The notes: generated from the letters alone by a model not told the origin. Shown: positions 50,935-61,163, counted from the first letter of the stretch. The stretch: 64,000 nucleotides of DNA from Erwinia sp. 198 (GCF_003937915.1 NZ_RHUM01000016.1:1-64000); one strand, 5' to 3'. Made by a program: numbers and translations.

Positions 50935-51876
50935 ATGTCAGACAAAATTTTAAGAATAGCTACCCGCCAGAGTCCGCTTGCGCTGTGGCAGGCGCACTAT
51001 GTTCAACAGCGCCTGATGGCCTGTCATCCGGGGCTGAGCGTTGAGCTGGTGCCCATGGTCACCAAAGGCGACATCATTTTAGATACGCCGCTGGCCAAGG
51101 TCGGCGGCAAGGGCCTGTTCGTGAAAGAGCTGGAACAGGCGCTACTGGACGGCCGCGCGGATATTGCCGTTCACTCCATGAAGGATGTGCCGGTCGAGTT
51201 TCCTCAAGGCCTGGGGCTGGTCACGATTTGCGAGCGCGAAGATCCGCTGGACGCCTTTGTTTCCCATCGCTTTGATTCCGTTGACGCGCTGCCTCAGGGC
51301 GCGGTGGTCGGCACCAGCAGCCTGCGCCGCCAGTGTCAGCTGAGCGCGCGCCGTCCGGATCTGGTTATCCGCTCGCTGCGCGGTAATGTCGGCACCCGTT
51401 TAAGCAAGCTGGATGCGGGCGAATACGATGCCATTATCCTTGCCGTCGCCGGACTGAAGCGTCTGGGCATGGGCGATCGCATTCGCCATGCCATGCCTGC
51501 GGAAGAGTCGCTGCCTGCGGTCGGCCAGGGCGCGGTCGGGATTGAATGCCGTCTTGACGACGCGCAAACCATCACGCTGCTCGCCGCGCTGAATGATGAA
51601 GACACCGCGGTGCGCGTTAAGGCCGAGCGGGCGATGAATACCCGGCTGGAAGGCGGCTGTCAGGTACCGATCGGCAGCTTTGCCGAACTGGAAGGCGACG
51701 AGCTGTGGCTGCGCGGCCTGGTCGGCTCGCCGGACGGGCGCGCTATGATCCGCGGCGAGCGCCGTGGCCCGCGCGAAGACGCCGAAAAGATGGGCATCTC
51801 GCTTGCAGAAGAGCTGCTGAATAATGGCGCACGCGAAATTCTGGCGGAAGTGTATAAAGGAAATCCGCCCAGATGA
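50935..51876 (+). CDS. hemC: Hydroxymethylbilane synthase HemC
   Basis: Porphobilinogen deaminase, which links four porphobilinogens into hydroxymethylbilane. The 313 residues fit E. coli. The dipyrromethane cofactor Cys is in [17 protein letters not shown] near residue 242; the active-site Asp region [14 protein letters not shown] and the cofactor-binding Args in [12 protein letters not shown] are present. It is first of hemCDXY; its TGA overlaps the hemD ATG. Confidence 0.97.
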   Translation: MSDKILRIATRQSPLALWQAHYVQQRLMACHPGLSVELVPMVTKGDIILDTPLAKVGGKGLFVKELEQALLDGRADIAVHSMKDVPVEFPQGLGLVTICEREDPLDAFVSHRFDSVDALPQGAVVGTSSLRRQCQLSARRPDLVIRSLRGNVGTRLSKLDAGEYDAIILAVAGLKRLGMGDRIRHAMPAEESLPAVGQGAVGIECRLDDAQTITLLAALNDEDTAVRVKAERAMNTRLEGGCQVPIGSFAELEGDELWLRGLVGSPDGRAMIRGERRGPREDAEKMGISLAEELLNNGAREILAEVYKGNPPR

Positions 51877-52613
51877 GCATCCTGGTAACCCGTCCGACAC
51901 CGGCGGCCGAAGAATTGGTCAGTCGTTTACGTACCGCTGGCCGGGTTGCCTGGGCGATGCCGCTAATCGAATTTACGCCGGGCACCGGTCTGGACGATCT
52001 GCCGGGCCAGCTGACGTCGCTACAGCGTGGCGATCTGGTTTTTCTTTTGTCGCAGCATGCGATCCATTACGCTCACCCCGCCTTAGCGCGAGCCGGCGTG
52101 TCATGGCCCGCTTCGCTGCACTACTATGCTATAGGCCGCACTACCGCGCTCGCCTTGCATACCGTCAGCGGACACGATGTCGTCTGGCCACACGAGCGCG
52201 AAACCAGCGAGATCTTAATTCAGCTTCCTGCCTTACAGCAGGTAGCCGGCAAACGCGCGCTGATCCTGCGCGGCAACGGCGGGCGGGAATTACTGGCGGA
52301 AACCTTGCAACAGCGCGGCGCTGATGTACAGTTTGTTGAATGCTATCAACGCTGTGCGAAAATTTATCAGGGCGCCATTGAAGGCCGCCGCTGGCGTGAC
52401 CGCCAGGTGGATACGCTGGTGGTTACCAGCGGCGAAATGCTACAGCAGCTTTATTCGCTGTTCCCGGAGATCGATCGCGAGGAATGGCTTCTGCACTGTC
52501 GGCTGATTGTCGTCAGTGAACGTCTGGCTACCCGTGCCGCAGAACTGGGCTGGCGCGATATCAGGGTGGCCGAGGGTGCCGATAACGACGCCTTACTGCG
52601 CGCGTTACAATAA
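51873..52613 (+). CDS. hemD: Uroporphyrinogen-III synthase HemD
   Basis: Cyclises hydroxymethylbilane with inversion of ring D to uroporphyrinogen III. The 246 residues equal the E. coli length. The family is poorly conserved, but [37 protein letters not shown] and [11 protein letters not shown] match the two-domain structure. The ATG overlaps the hemC stop (ATGA), indicating coupling. Confidence 0.95.
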   Translation: MSILVTRPTPAAEELVSRLRTAGRVAWAMPLIEFTPGTGLDDLPGQLTSLQRGDLVFLLSQHAIHYAHPALARAGVSWPASLHYYAIGRTTALALHTVSGHDVVWPHERETSEILIQLPALQQVAGKRALILRGNGGRELLAETLQQRGADVQFVECYQRCAKIYQGAIEGRRWRDRQVDTLVVTSGEMLQQLYSLFPEIDREEWLLHCRLIVVSERLATRAAELGWRDIRVAEGADNDALLRALQ

Positions 52614-52636
52614 ACTTAAATATGGGATGTGCCACA

Positions 52637-53764
52637 ATGACGGAACAAAAAGAGTCCTCTGCCATGGTTGAAGCAACCACCCCGGAGGAAGCGACCTTAA
52701 CGCCAAAGCAACAGCCCGACCGTAAGCCGCGTAATGCCGCTACGGCGCTGGCCGTGCTGGCGATTGCTATTGCGCTGGCTACGGGCGCAGGCCTCTATTT
52801 CCACGCCCGCACTCAGGCTCAGCAGCAGGCCGCGACTAACCAGGCGCTGGCCAGCCAGCTTGCCAGTTTGCAGCAGGACGCCGCTGGCGAAAAACAGAAT
52901 CTGGTGCGTCAGCTGGCCACGCAGAGCAGCGCGCTGGATACCGCACGCGCTCAGCAGGCGGCCACGAGCAAGCAGCTGGAAGAGCTGAAAGAGAAAGTGG
53001 CGACTATCTCGGGCAATGACGCACACACCTGGCTGCTGGCGCAGGCGGATTACCTGGTCAAACTGGCCGGGCGCAAACTGTGGAGCGATCAGGACGTAAC
53101 TACTGCTGCTGCGCTGCTGAAAAGCGCCGATGCCAGCCTGGCCGATATGAACGATCCCAGCCTGATCGACGCGCGTCGCGCGTTAACTCAGGATATCAGT
53201 TCGCTCTCCGCCGTGAGTCAGGTTGACTACGACGGTATTATCCTCAAGCTAAACCAGCTATCCAACGGCGTGGATAATCTTCGCCTGGCCGATAACGACA
53301 GCGACGACGCGCCGATGGACGCCGACGGCGGCGAGCTTTCCTCTTCGCTGCGCGAGTGGCGGCAGAATCTGGTGAAAAGCTGGCATAACTTTATGGATGA
53401 TTTCATCACTATCCGTCGCCGCGACACCACCGCAGAGCCGCTGCTGGCCCCTAATCAGGATATTTACCTGCGGGAAAACATCCGTTCGCGCCTGCTGATC
53501 GCCGCTCAGGCCGTACCGCGTCATCAGGATCAGGTTTATAAGCAGTCTATTGATACGGTCTCTGCCTGGGTTCGCGCCTGGTTCGACACTAACGATGCGG
53601 CAACCAAAGCTTTCCTGAGCCAGCTGGACGAGCTGAGCCAGCAGAGCGTGTCGATGGACGTGCCGGATACGCTGCAAAGCCAGCCGATGCTGGATAAGCT
53701 GATGCAAACGCGCGTGCGCAACCTGCTGGCCCAGCCGGGTGTCCAACAGCAGCAGGGAGAATGA
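52637..53764 (+). CDS. hemX: HemX, membrane protein of the hemCDXY operon
   Basis: Inner-membrane protein once annotated as a uroporphyrinogen-III methylase; it lacks that fold and its function is unproven. The 375 residues start at ATG 52637 ([10 protein letters not shown]), not at the GTG-containing longer frame. One membrane helix (about 37-57, [19 protein letters not shown]) precedes a coiled coil (60-125). The conserved periplasmic domain includes [20 protein letters not shown] and [20 protein letters not shown]. The stop overlaps hemY. Confidence 0.92.
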   Translation: MTEQKESSAMVEATTPEEATLTPKQQPDRKPRNAATALAVLAIAIALATGAGLYFHARTQAQQQAATNQALASQLASLQQDAAGEKQNLVRQLATQSSALDTARAQQAATSKQLEELKEKVATISGNDAHTWLLAQADYLVKLAGRKLWSDQDVTTAAALLKSADASLADMNDPSLIDARRALTQDISSLSAVSQVDYDGIILKLNQLSNGVDNLRLADNDSDDAPMDADGGELSSSLREWRQNLVKSWHNFMDDFITIRRRDTTAEPLLAPNQDIYLRENIRSRLLIAAQAVPRHQDQVYKQSIDTVSAWVRAWFDTNDAATKAFLSQLDELSQQSVSMDVPDTLQSQPMLDKLMQTRVRNLLAQPGVQQQQGE

Positions 53765-54957
53765 GCATGCTTAAGGTACTGATTATTTTTGTCTTGCTGA
53801 TGGTCGGCGTCGTGCTTGGCCCGATGCTGGCGGGCCATCAGGGCTACGTGCTGATCCAGACCGACAGCTGGAATATTGAAACCAGCGTCACAGGGCTGGC
53901 GATCGTGCTGATCCTTACGCTGCTGGTGATCCTGTTCGTCGAGTGGATCCTGCGCCGTTTATTCCGCACCGGCGCCAAAACCCGCGGCTGGTTTAAAGGA
54001 CGCAAGCGCAGCCGGGCGCGTAAGCAGACTAATGCCGCGCTGATCAAACTGGCGGAAGGCGATCATCGTCAGGTTGAGAAATTGCTGTCGCGCAATGCGG
54101 ATCATGCTGAACAGCCGATGGTTAACTATTTGCTGGCCGCGGAAGCCGCCCAGCAGCGTAACGATGAGGCGCGCGCTAATCAGCATCTGGAACGCGCTAC
54201 CGAGCTGGCCGGCAACGATCAGCTGCCGGTGGAAATTACGCGTGTGCGTTTACAGCTGGCACGTAATGAAGATCATGCCGCGCGTAACGGCGTTGATCGC
54301 CTGCTGGAGGTCGCGCCTCGCCATCCGGAAGTGCTGCGTCTGGCCGAGCAGGCCTACGTTCGCACCGGCGCATGGAGCGCCTTGCTGGATATCCTGCCCG
54401 CAATGGAAAAAGCGCACGTCGCCGATGAAACGCACCGTCTGGCGCTACAGCAGCAGGCCTGGCTGGGCCTGATGAATCAGGCGATGGCCGATCAGGGCAG
54501 CGAAGGCCTGAAACGCTGGTGGCACGACCAGAGTCGTAAAACGCGCCAGGAAACGGCATTGCAGGTGGCGATGGCGGATCATCTGATCGTTTGTGACGAT
54601 CATGACAGCGCGCAGACTATCGTGCTGGACGGCCTGAAGCGCGGTTACGATGAGCGGCTGGTGCTGCTGATGCCGCGTCTGAAAACCGGCAATCCTGAAC
54701 AGCTTGAAAAAGCGCTGCGCCAGCAGATCAAGCAGCACGGCGCTACGCCGCTGCTGCACAGTACGCTGGGTCAGCTGCTGATGAAGCACGGCGAATGGGA
54801 GCAGGCGAGCGAAGCCTTCCGTGAGGCGCTGAAGCAGCGTCCTGATGCCTTTGACTACGCGTGGCTGGCCGACACGCTGGATCGCCAGCACAAGCCGGAA
54901 GAAGCCGCGCAGATGCGTCGCGACGGTTTGCTGCTGACGCTGAAAAACAATCCCTGA
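53761..54957 (+). CDS. hemY: HemY, TPR membrane protein of the haem operon
   Basis: Inner-membrane protein with two N-terminal helices (residues about 3-25 and 40-62) and a C-terminal TPR region from about residue 95 ([20 protein letters not shown]). It is associated with late haem synthesis but is not a protoporphyrinogen oxidase. The ATGAGCATG start offers two ATGs: 53761, which overlaps hemX, and 53767, which aligns with E. coli. It is followed by a strong terminator. Confidence 0.93.
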   Translation: MSMLKVLIIFVLLMVGVVLGPMLAGHQGYVLIQTDSWNIETSVTGLAIVLILTLLVILFVEWILRRLFRTGAKTRGWFKGRKRSRARKQTNAALIKLAEGDHRQVEKLLSRNADHAEQPMVNYLLAAEAAQQRNDEARANQHLERATELAGNDQLPVEITRVRLQLARNEDHAARNGVDRLLEVAPRHPEVLRLAEQAYVRTGAWSALLDILPAMEKAHVADETHRLALQQQAWLGLMNQAMADQGSEGLKRWWHDQSRKTRQETALQVAMADHLIVCDDHDSAQTIVLDGLKRGYDERLVLLMPRLKTGNPEQLEKALRQQIKQHGATPLLHSTLGQLLMKHGEWEQASEAFREALKQRPDAFDYAWLADTLDRQHKPEEAAQMRRDGLLLTLKNNP

Positions 54958-54974
54958 TCCAACCTGGATTAACG

Positions 54975-55002
54975 AGCCGGGCGCCCTGCCCGGCTTTTTT
55001 TT
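54975..55002 (+). terminator. Intrinsic terminator of hemCDXY
   Basis: AGCCGGGC and GCCCGGCT form an 8-bp stem with loop GCCCT, followed by eight T. It begins 17 nt after the hemY stop. Confidence 0.93.
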
Positions 55003-55016
55003 GCCCGTAGCCAGAT

Positions 55017-55216
55017 AAAAAAACACCCGCCGATTTGGCGGGTGTAAATAAACAGGCCGAAAGACCGGCTGGTACCTGACTCAACGTTTTGCCCTGAACC
55101 TCCGTTAAGGCCTGACGGCGATAGCGGCAGATGGACAACAGGTACCCTAATGGCTCTGCATCATTCCCGGGTTTATGAAGCTTACGCGAACATAAGAGGT
55201 GGAATGAGCATTCTAC
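55017..55216 (-). ncRNA. glmZ: Small RNA GlmZ
   Basis: On the minus strand the 5' part (ATGCTCATTCC, CTCTTATGTTCGC, then CATAAAC and GGAATGA) matches E. coli GlmZ almost base for base, and the functional AACGTTGAGT segment near 55089 is conserved. The RNA is about 200 nt and ends in a 9-bp hairpin (55023-55045) with a seven-T tail. Its place, downstream of and convergent with hemY, is that of glmZ in E. coli. GlmZ with Hfq activates glmS translation when glucosamine-6-phosphate is low and is cut by RNase E with RapZ. Confidence 0.94.
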
Positions 55217-55222
55217 ACAGGG

Positions 55223-55243
55223 ATTGTAGCATATACCGTGCCA
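55223..55243 (-). promoter_or_regulatory. Overlapping sigma70 and sigma54 promoters of glmZ
   Basis: The -10 TACAAT (55223-55228) is placed correctly for a start at 55216. Overlapping it, TGGCAC-N5-ATGCT (55228-55243) resembles the sigma54 -24/-12 consensus TGGCAC-N5-TTGCW. Some Enterobacterales drive glmZ from superimposed sigma70 and sigma54 promoters with GlrR. A GlrR-like CGTC-N10-GACA lies at 55364-55381. Confidence 0.72.
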
Positions 55244-55437
55244 GGTCTTCAGCCACGTCTGTGAATAATGTTTATTTCAATCAGATTCAACCGCTTATCC
55301 TGAAAACGTTCTGATATTACTTTTCGCGAGCCGTCGCTAAAAAGCAACAGAGGCCGCTTACAGCGTCGTCAGCTGGCGACAGCTTATGGCCAGGTGGATA
55401 AAACTTATCAATAACAACAAGATGAATGTCGTCTTTC

Positions 55438-55609
55438 AGAGACAAAGCGAAGAGGTTATTGCTGGAGCTGTGTTTACTGTATTTCGCGTATGGACGCGCG
55501 AAACAAGCCTACAGGGACGTATCTACGGCGTGTCCGTGTTCCGATCTGTCTCTACTGCTTTTCACCGGCCGAACGCGACCTGATGGCAGAGCACGAGTTT
55601 GTCAGCAAC
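55438..55609 (+). repeat. Dispersed structured repeat, copy 2
   Basis: Core 55482-55563 matches the minus strand of 20461-20542 at about 92 percent. The inner hairpin is TTTCGCG and CGCGAAA (55483-55502). Outer arms AGAGAC (55438-55443) and GTCTCT (55548-55553) pair like those of copy 1, with a G-C to A-T change matched on both sides. The copy ends in GAGTTTGTCAGCAACC (near 55595-55610) and joins the tRNA-derived tandem array. The region 55244-55437 shows only the GlrR-like site. Confidence 0.78.
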
Positions 55610-56158
55610 CGCAAACCTCCTTCGGAGGTTCTTATCCTCTGGAAGCTACAGAGACAAAAAGGCCAGCTCGAGAGCTGGCCTTTTCTTAAAGTGGTCGGCG
55701 AGAGAGGATGATTCCCCTCCGGGCCGTTGCTGAAGCAACGTTGTCTCGCTGCGCTCGGCGCAAACCTCCTTCGGAGGTTCTCATCCTCTGAAAATCACAG
55801 AGACAAAAAGGCCAGCTCGAGAGCTGGCCTTTTCTTAAAGTGGTCGGCGAGAGAGGATGATTCCCCTGCGGGCCGTTGCTGAAGCAACGTTGTCTCGCTG
55901 CGCTCGGCGCAAACCTCCTTCGGAGGTTCTCATCCTCTGAAAATCACAGAGACAAAAAGGCCAGCTCGAGAGCTGGCCTTTTCTTAAAGTGGTCGGCGAG
56001 AGAGGATGATTCCCCTGCGGGCCGTTGCTGAAGCAACGTTGTCTCGCTGCGCTCGGCGCAAACCTCCTTCGGAGGTTCTCATCCTCTGGAAATCACAGAG
56101 ACAAAAAGGCCAGCTCGAAAGCTGGCCTTTTCTTAAAGTGGTCGGCGAGAGAGGATTC
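55610..56158 (-). repeat. 149-bp tandem repeats derived from the tRNA-Pro 3' end
   Basis: Identical landmarks recur every 149 bp: AGAGACAAAAAGG starts at 55650, 55799, 55948 and 56097, and TGGTCGGCGAGAGAGGAT starts at 55692, 55841, 55990 and 56139. The last copy is the true 3' end of tRNA-Pro. So three full extra units follow the tRNA on its transcribed strand. Each carries the tRNA tail with CCA, a terminator-like hairpin (AAGGCCAGCT and AGCTGGCCTT) and a 69-nt segment that can fold with a tRNA-like acceptor stem. The layout recalls the rtT repeats after E. coli tyrT. Confidence 0.88.
56106..56129. terminator. Terminator after tRNA-Pro
   Basis: A 10-bp stem, AAGGCCAGCT and AGCTGGCCTT, with loop CGAA is flanked by A and T runs, so it can work in both directions. 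It lies 10 nt beyond the tRNA-Pro 3' end. Near-identical copies with loop CGAG lie at 149-bp steps at 55659, 55808 and 55957. Confidence 0.85.
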
Positions 56159-56215
56159 GAACCTCCGACCCACTGGTCCCAAACCAGTTGCGCTACCAAG
56201 CTGCGCTACTCGCCG
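56139..56215 (-). tRNA. proM: tRNA-Pro (TGG)
   Basis: 77 nt with encoded CCA. It matches E. coli proM: CGGCGAG and CTCGCCG acceptor arms, anticodon loop TTTGGGA and T-loop TTCGAAT. It is last of the argX-hisR-leuT-proM operon. Confidence 0.97.
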
Positions 56216-56241
56216 AATACTGCGTACTGCTAAAGATTTTG

Positions 56242-56328
56242 TGGTGCGAAGAGAGGGACTTGAACCCTCACGTCCGTAAGAACACTAACACCTGAAGCTA
56301 GCGCGTCTACCAATTCCGCCACCTTCGC
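56242..56328 (-). tRNA. leuT: tRNA-Leu (CAG)
   Basis: 87 nt with a long variable arm and encoded CCA. The anticodon lies in TTCAGGT, and it matches E. coli leuT in sequence and position. Confidence 0.97.
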
Positions 56329-56338
56329 ATACAAAATC

Positions 56339-56415
56339 TGGGGTGGCTAATGGGACTCGAACCCACGACAACTGGAATCACAATCCAGGGCTCTACCAAC
56401 TGAGCTATAGCCACC
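56339..56415 (-). tRNA. hisR: tRNA-His (GTG)
   Basis: 77 nt with encoded CCA; the anticodon lies in TTGTGAT, and it is nearly identical to E. coli hisR. Second in the operon. Confidence 0.97.
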
Positions 56416-56488
56416 ACACCTGTTACTCGTACTGCTTTACTACCTAACGCGGTAATACTACCACCGCAGCTCTTGCGCACAAACTTAA

Positions 56489-56565
<77 letters not shown>

Positions 56566-56586
56566 GTAGCGCCGTTGCGGATGGGC

Positions 56587-56615
56587 ATACTACGGATTCG
56601 AGCCGATCCTGTCCA
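56587..56615 (-). promoter_or_regulatory. Promoter of the argX-hisR-leuT-proM operon
   Basis: On the minus strand TGGACA (56610-56615) and TAGTAT (56587-56592) are 17 bp apart, followed by a GC-rich GCCCATCC discriminator typical of stringently controlled stable-RNA promoters. It lies about 15 nt before the argX precursor start. E. coli yifK, which sits between wecG and argX, is absent; the space 56616-56733 shows no gene. Confidence 0.82.
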
Positions 56616-56733
56616 GTGCTTTTTGCACAAAAAATTCCGTTTGCTTACGCTTTGTGCGTTCTGTCTAAACTACAGGCGTTTTAGCGCGTTAATGCTTGTA
56701 TTTTAGCCGTTGAGGCCGTTTAAAAGCCGTTAA

Positions 56734-57474
56734 TTAAAGATCGCCGCGCAGGTGATAACGCAGGTATTTTAGCAGGCTGAGCTGCCTTCCAATCCGCGAA
56801 GGCTGCACGATCAGCCGATAAAGCCACTCAAAGCCCGTCCTCTGCCATATTTTCGGCGCGCGCTTCACGTTGCCCGTGAAAACATCGTAGGTGCCGCCTA
56901 CGCCCATATAGAGCGCATCAGGATAAATAGCCTTACAGTCGCGCATCAGGATCTCCTGACGCGGCGATCCCATCGCCACGGTAACAATCTTTGCGCCGCT
57001 GGCGGCAATGCGGGCAAACAGTGCTTCCCGATCGGCAGGCGCGAAATAACCGTCCTGCGAGCCAACGATATTGACGTTCCACTGGCGCTTCAGCTTCTCT
57101 TCGGTCTGGGACAAAATGCCCGGCTTGCCGCCGATCAGAAAAACCGGCGTGCCTTCGCGACCGGCACGCTCCATAATTCCTTCCCACAAATCGGCTCCGG
57201 CAATACGCGTAACCTTAGCCTGCGGATACTTTTTGCGAATAGAGCGCACGATACTGATACCGTCAGCGTACTTATATTCCGCCTCGTCGATCAGACGATG
57301 AATTTCCGGACGGCTTTCCGCCGTCAGCACCTTTTCCGCATTGATAGCCACCAGCGTGCCGCTTTTCAGGCGTTCCCCCAGCCAGAGATAATCAATGAAT
57401 TCGGCCATATCGCGAAAGCCCAACAGCGTAATGCCGCGGATCGGGTAGTGCGGCGGCGTAAAAGCGGAGTCCAT
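56734..57474 (-). CDS. wecG: UDP-ManNAcA transferase WecG (lipid II of ECA)
   Basis: TagA/WecG-family glycosyltransferase that adds N-acetylmannosaminuronate to GlcNAc-PP-undecaprenol in enterobacterial common antigen (ECA) synthesis. The 246 residues equal the E. coli length. [18 protein letters not shown] and [18 protein letters not shown] are family motifs, and [12 protein letters not shown] lies near residue 70. It is the last gene of the leftward ECA cluster, 15 nt after wzyE. Confidence 0.95.
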   Translation of the reverse strand: MDSAFTPPHYPIRGITLLGFRDMAEFIDYLWLGERLKSGTLVAINAEKVLTAESRPEIHRLIDEAEYKYADGISIVRSIRKKYPQAKVTRIAGADLWEGIMERAGREGTPVFLIGGKPGILSQTEEKLKRQWNVNIVGSQDGYFAPADREALFARIAASGAKIVTVAMGSPRQEILMRDCKAIYPDALYMGVGGTYDVFTGNVKRAPKIWQRTGFEWLYRLIVQPSRIGRQLSLLKYLRYHLRGDL

Positions 57475-57489
57475 GACAGGTCCTTAAAG

Positions 57490-58848
57490 TTACTGGCTAA
57501 CAGGTTTTGTTTTTGCGCCCGGATGGCGCACCGGCCGCGCACGGATTACGCCCGCACTGTCGAGCAACCAGTAGAGCAGCTTGGCTGCCACCACCGCCGC
57601 CGCAAAAATCAGGCAGAAGAAAACCACGCGGGAAGCAAACGCGTCCAGCCCTTCTCTGGCGAGCACGATCATATTAAAAACCGCGCCGAAGCAGAAGCTT
57701 TGCAGAATGGCGGCCTTGTAGCGATTTTTCTCATGACGTCCTTTGGCATAAAGCCAGTCGAACCATTTGATAATCATGCCTACTGCCACCGCGCCCAGCG
57801 GAATAAACCAGACGCCGCCCATCACCACCAGCGAGCCTAACAGCGTCGGCGAGATCGCCAGCCCGGAATGGTTGTTCAGCACTTCCCAGGTAAAGTAGTT
57901 GGCGCTGTTCAGCACCACCGAGGGCCTGTCCGGCCACAGCCACCCCGGAATAAATACATAGAAATCCCGGACAACAGGCGCCAGCCCCTGGAATTCGATT
58001 TTGTCGTAATTTTGCAGCAGGAGGCCCAGATTTTCCCAGGGCGAAAAGGTATCGCGCGTCAGGTAAAGGAAGGTGTAAAACGCCTCGCTGCCGCTAACGT
58101 CGAGGTTATAACGGCGCAGCGCCAGCCAGAACATGCCGACGATGCCCGCGACGCCTGCGGCGGCCAGCATCCACAGCGTGATCCAGCCCTGGATGATGCC
58201 GATAAAAAGAAACAGCGCGAAGGCGATGATGATGTTGGCGCGCGTACCGCCGACAATCGCATAGGTCAGCAGCCCAAAAGCGACGGTAGCCACAAGGAAC
58301 AGCAGCCAGCTTTTCAGGCCGGGACGCAGGAAATAGACCACCAGCATCGCCGGGATAAAGAAGTAGAAGAAGCGCTTAAGCGCCACGCCCGACACTTCCG
58401 CTGAAAAAATCTGGCTGTAGCTGTGCAGCTTAAACAGCAGAAAACCGTTATGCAGGAAGAACACCAGCACCGTGCCCAGCGCAATCAGCGCCAGAATGCT
58501 CCACGTCAGGTGCGCCTCGACGCGGTTGATGGAAAATACCTGGCGAGCGGGCCTTTCCGTCGCCTGCCTGAGGCGGGTTTTATAGCTGACGTAATAGATA
58601 GCGTAGAAGCTGGTTGCGGCAAGCATCGCCTGCAGCAGGTACTCCGCAGGCACCACCTGCACATTGAAACCAAACACCAGCACGCAGGTCAGCGGGAAGC
58701 CAAAGTAAAAGGTCAGCAGAAAAAGCAGCGAGAAGAAGACGTTGAAGTTAAATCGCACGCGCCGAAACTCCCGCCAGGTCAGCGTCAGGATCAGACCCAG
58801 TGACAGCAGCCAGACCGTCAGCAGGCCTGCAAACTGTGAAAACATCAT
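57490..58848 (-). CDS. wzyE: ECA polymerase WzyE
   Basis: Polytopic inner-membrane polymerase that joins ECA trisaccharide units in the periplasm. The 452 residues (E. coli 450) have about eleven hydrophobic segments and a large periplasmic loop. [40 protein letters not shown] and [20 protein letters not shown] are near-identical to E. coli. Its start overlaps the wecF stop (ATGA). Confidence 0.95.
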   Translation of the reverse strand: MMFSQFAGLLTVWLLSLGLILTLTWREFRRVRFNFNVFFSLLFLLTFYFGFPLTCVLVFGFNVQVVPAEYLLQAMLAATSFYAIYYVSYKTRLRQATERPARQVFSINRVEAHLTWSILALIALGTVLVFFLHNGFLLFKLHSYSQIFSAEVSGVALKRFFYFFIPAMLVVYFLRPGLKSWLLFLVATVAFGLLTYAIVGGTRANIIIAFALFLFIGIIQGWITLWMLAAAGVAGIVGMFWLALRRYNLDVSGSEAFYTFLYLTRDTFSPWENLGLLLQNYDKIEFQGLAPVVRDFYVFIPGWLWPDRPSVVLNSANYFTWEVLNNHSGLAISPTLLGSLVVMGGVWFIPLGAVAVGMIIKWFDWLYAKGRHEKNRYKAAILQSFCFGAVFNMIVLAREGLDAFASRVVFFCLIFAAAVVAAKLLYWLLDSAGVIRARPVRHPGAKTKPVSQ

Positions 58849-59915
58849 GCCGTTGCTCCTTCCGCCAGCGCCAGCGCCTGCTGCCAGCCCGCCACAAAGG
58901 CCGGGTCGAAAAAGGCGATAGCGGCTTTATCCATGCCTGCCATCTGCCGCTTTGTTTCGGCGATCAGCTCGGGCGTCAGTGTATCACCGGCAAAAAGCAC
59001 CGGCACCTGCTGCTCGGTCAGATCCTGCCAGAAAGGGTTTTTCCGGTTGATAACAAACGGGATGTTGGCCTGGATCAGCAGACACAGTGTGCCAATGCCC
59101 TGCTGGCGTTCGAAGATAAAATAGCCCAGATCGCAACGGGCAAGCAGCGCCAGGTAAGCCGTAAAATCAAGCTTTTCGGTTAGTACGTTCAGCCTGGCGC
59201 CAAACAGCGCCGCGCCGGCTTCCCGCACGCGCTGGATATAAGCGTCGTTATTTACCGGGTAGCCCATGGGCACAATAACGTTCACCCGCTCGCCGAACTG
59301 CTGGTGGATCGCCTGCAACGCCTGAAGGTGACGGTTGCTGGCATCACCGGAGTTGCCAACCAGAATGGTCAACTCGCTGTTTTTTGGCGCATCGGGCAAT
59401 GCGACCTGCGACATGCGCGTAGGGAAATAGAGCAGCGAAGCGGGCACGGAAGACTGACGCTGCCGGAAAAAGGCGATATCGCCACGCGTGGCGAAGACAT
59501 GGCCAATGCGCTTTTGCGCCAGGCGACGCATGGCGTAAAACAGGCGGAACTTCAGGCCGCCAGCCTGCTCGTAGAGATCGGCGCCCCAGATATGCCAGTA
59601 CGCCTGCTCAGGCCGGATTTTGCGCAGCAGCAGCGCCAGCCACAGCGTCGGATTGAACTGGCCATGAAAGAAGAAGCGCGTCTGTCGATCGGCCTGTGCG
59701 TGGGCGGTCACCGCCTCAGCAATGCTTTTTTTATCCTTAAACCAGCGAATAGCCAGTGAGGGAAACGCCGTTACCGTCGCAGGTTCGCCCACAACCCAAA
59801 ACTGGCGCTGTTCATCGCGCGGCGCGGCCTGAGCCATGACATCATTAAAAAACCGCAGAACGGTCTGGTTGTGGTGCTCAATCAGCGAGCCAAGAACGTG
59901 GATCAGTGTTGTCAT
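58845..59915 (-). CDS. wecF: TDP-Fuc4NAc transferase WecF (lipid III of ECA)
   Basis: Glycosyltransferase family 56 enzyme that adds 4-acetamido-4,6-dideoxy-galactose to complete the ECA trisaccharide. The 356 residues (E. coli 359) start at ATG 59915 ([20 protein letters not shown]), overlapping the wzxE stop; the longer frame upstream is inside wzx[14 protein letters not shown] and [20 protein letters not shown] are typical. Confidence 0.95.
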   Translation of the reverse strand: MTTLIHVLGSLIEHHNQTVLRFFNDVMAQAAPRDEQRQFWVVGEPATVTAFPSLAIRWFKDKKSIAEAVTAHAQADRQTRFFFHGQFNPTLWLALLLRKIRPEQAYWHIWGADLYEQAGGLKFRLFYAMRRLAQKRIGHVFATRGDIAFFRQRQSSVPASLLYFPTRMSQVALPDAPKNSELTILVGNSGDASNRHLQALQAIHQQFGERVNVIVPMGYPVNNDAYIQRVREAGAALFGARLNVLTEKLDFTAYLALLARCDLGYFIFERQQGIGTLCLLIQANIPFVINRKNPFWQDLTEQQVPVLFAGDTLTPELIAETKRQMAGMDKAAIAFFDPAFVAGWQQALALAEGATA

Positions 59916-61162
59916 ACTTGTCTTTGATAAAGAAAAAATACGCCCGCGCAAAGCGCAAAATAGACGATGTAGGTTGCCATATAGGCCTGCGCCGCGCCGA
60001 CAGCGCCGTGCAGCGGGATCAGCCACCAGGCAAACAGCGTCAGCAGCAGAAACTGGCTGACTTCCGTCAGCAGGTAAAAACGCAGCGAGGCTTTGGCAAT
60101 GACCAGATAGCCGAACACATAAGCGCCTACCTTAAAAACGTCGCCGGTCAGCTGCCAGATAAAGAGGTCGCGCATCCCGGTGAACTTGCTGGAAAACAGC
60201 AGCCAGATCGCCACGTCGCGCAGCAGCCAGACGGTAAGGCTGACCGCCATCACCGCCGGCAGCACAAAGCTCAGCGACCGCCGGATCTCGCGCGAAATCG
60301 CTTTTTTGTCGGTCAGCTTTGCCAACGTCGGCAGCAGCCAGACGCTGAAAGAGGCGGTGATAAACTGCAGATAAGCGTCCGAGATGCTGGTCACGCCCTG
60401 CCACAGACCGACCTGCTCCCAGCCGTCGTGCGCCGCCAGCAGATTACGCATCATTACCCAGGCGACCGGCAGCGTTACGGCGGTCATCAGCGCCATGAGC
60501 GTGAATTTACCCAGATTACGCGCGATATCGCCGTGCCACTGCGGCTTAAGGAAATGCAGCGGCAGATGGTCGCGCTTTGCCAGCAGCGCCGCCGCCGGCA
60601 CCACGACCAGCGCCGGAACCAGCGCCATGCCGATAAGCGCGCCGCTGTAGCCGCCCAGCCAGTAACAGACAAACCACGCCGCCACGCCGATCAGGCTGCC
60701 TGCGATCAGTGACAGCGCGTTGCCCATCGCATCGCGAAAGCCTTTGATCACCGCCAGCGCCAGGTTGGCCCAGGCGATGCCGACCTGCACAAAGGCCAGC
60801 ACCCGCACCACGTTCGCAAAGCCGCCATGACCAAACAGACCGACGCTGACCGGTTCGGCAAACAGCAGGAAAACCACCGCCAGCAGCGTAGAGAAGCCAA
60901 GCACCATTGTCGACGCCGTACCGGTTACGGCGCGCAGCCGCACAGGCTGCTGCTGATATTCCGCCACGTATTTGGTGACGCCGTTGAAGATACCTGCGCC
61001 AGCCAGCACGCCCAGCACGGTGATCAGCTGGCGAAAGTTGCCCGCCTGCCCCACGCCCGCCGGTCCAAAGGAAACGGCCAGCATCTTAACCACCAGCAGA
61101 CCGGCAGCGATTTTTACCAGCGTGGACGCTGCCGTCCACACCGAAGCTTTAGCCAGCGACAT
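59912..61162 (-). CDS. wzxE: ECA lipid III flippase WzxE
   Basis: MOP/MATE-superfamily flippase with about twelve helices that moves the ECA trisaccharide-lipid across the inner membrane. The 416 residues equal the E. coli length. [20 protein letters not shown] at the start, [20 protein letters not shown] and [16 protein letters not shown] are characteristic. It starts 1 nt after the wecE stop and overlaps wecF. Confidence 0.95.
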   Translation of the reverse strand: MSLAKASVWTAASTLVKIAAGLLVVKMLAVSFGPAGVGQAGNFRQLITVLGVLAGAGIFNGVTKYVAEYQQQPVRLRAVTGTASTMVLGFSTLLAVVFLLFAEPVSVGLFGHGGFANVVRVLAFVQVGIAWANLALAVIKGFRDAMGNALSLIAGSLIGVAAWFVCYWLGGYSGALIGMALVPALVVVPAAALLAKRDHLPLHFLKPQWHGDIARNLGKFTLMALMTAVTLPVAWVMMRNLLAAHDGWEQVGLWQGVTSISDAYLQFITASFSVWLLPTLAKLTDKKAISREIRRSLSFVLPAVMAVSLTVWLLRDVAIWLLFSSKFTGMRDLFIWQLTGDVFKVGAYVFGYLVIAKASLRFYLLTEVSQFLLLTLFAWWLIPLHGAVGAAQAYMATYIVYFALCAGVFFLYQRQV

Positions 61163-61163
61163 A

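Noticed and set aside
55610-56158. CRISPR array
   Set aside because: The repeats are contiguous 149-bp units without spacers, and they derive from tRNA-Pro. No cas genes are present.
55984-56279. Several 60-84 residue ORFs over the array and tRNA-Pro/Leu
   Set aside because: They read through tRNA genes and tandem repeats; none has a ribosome site.
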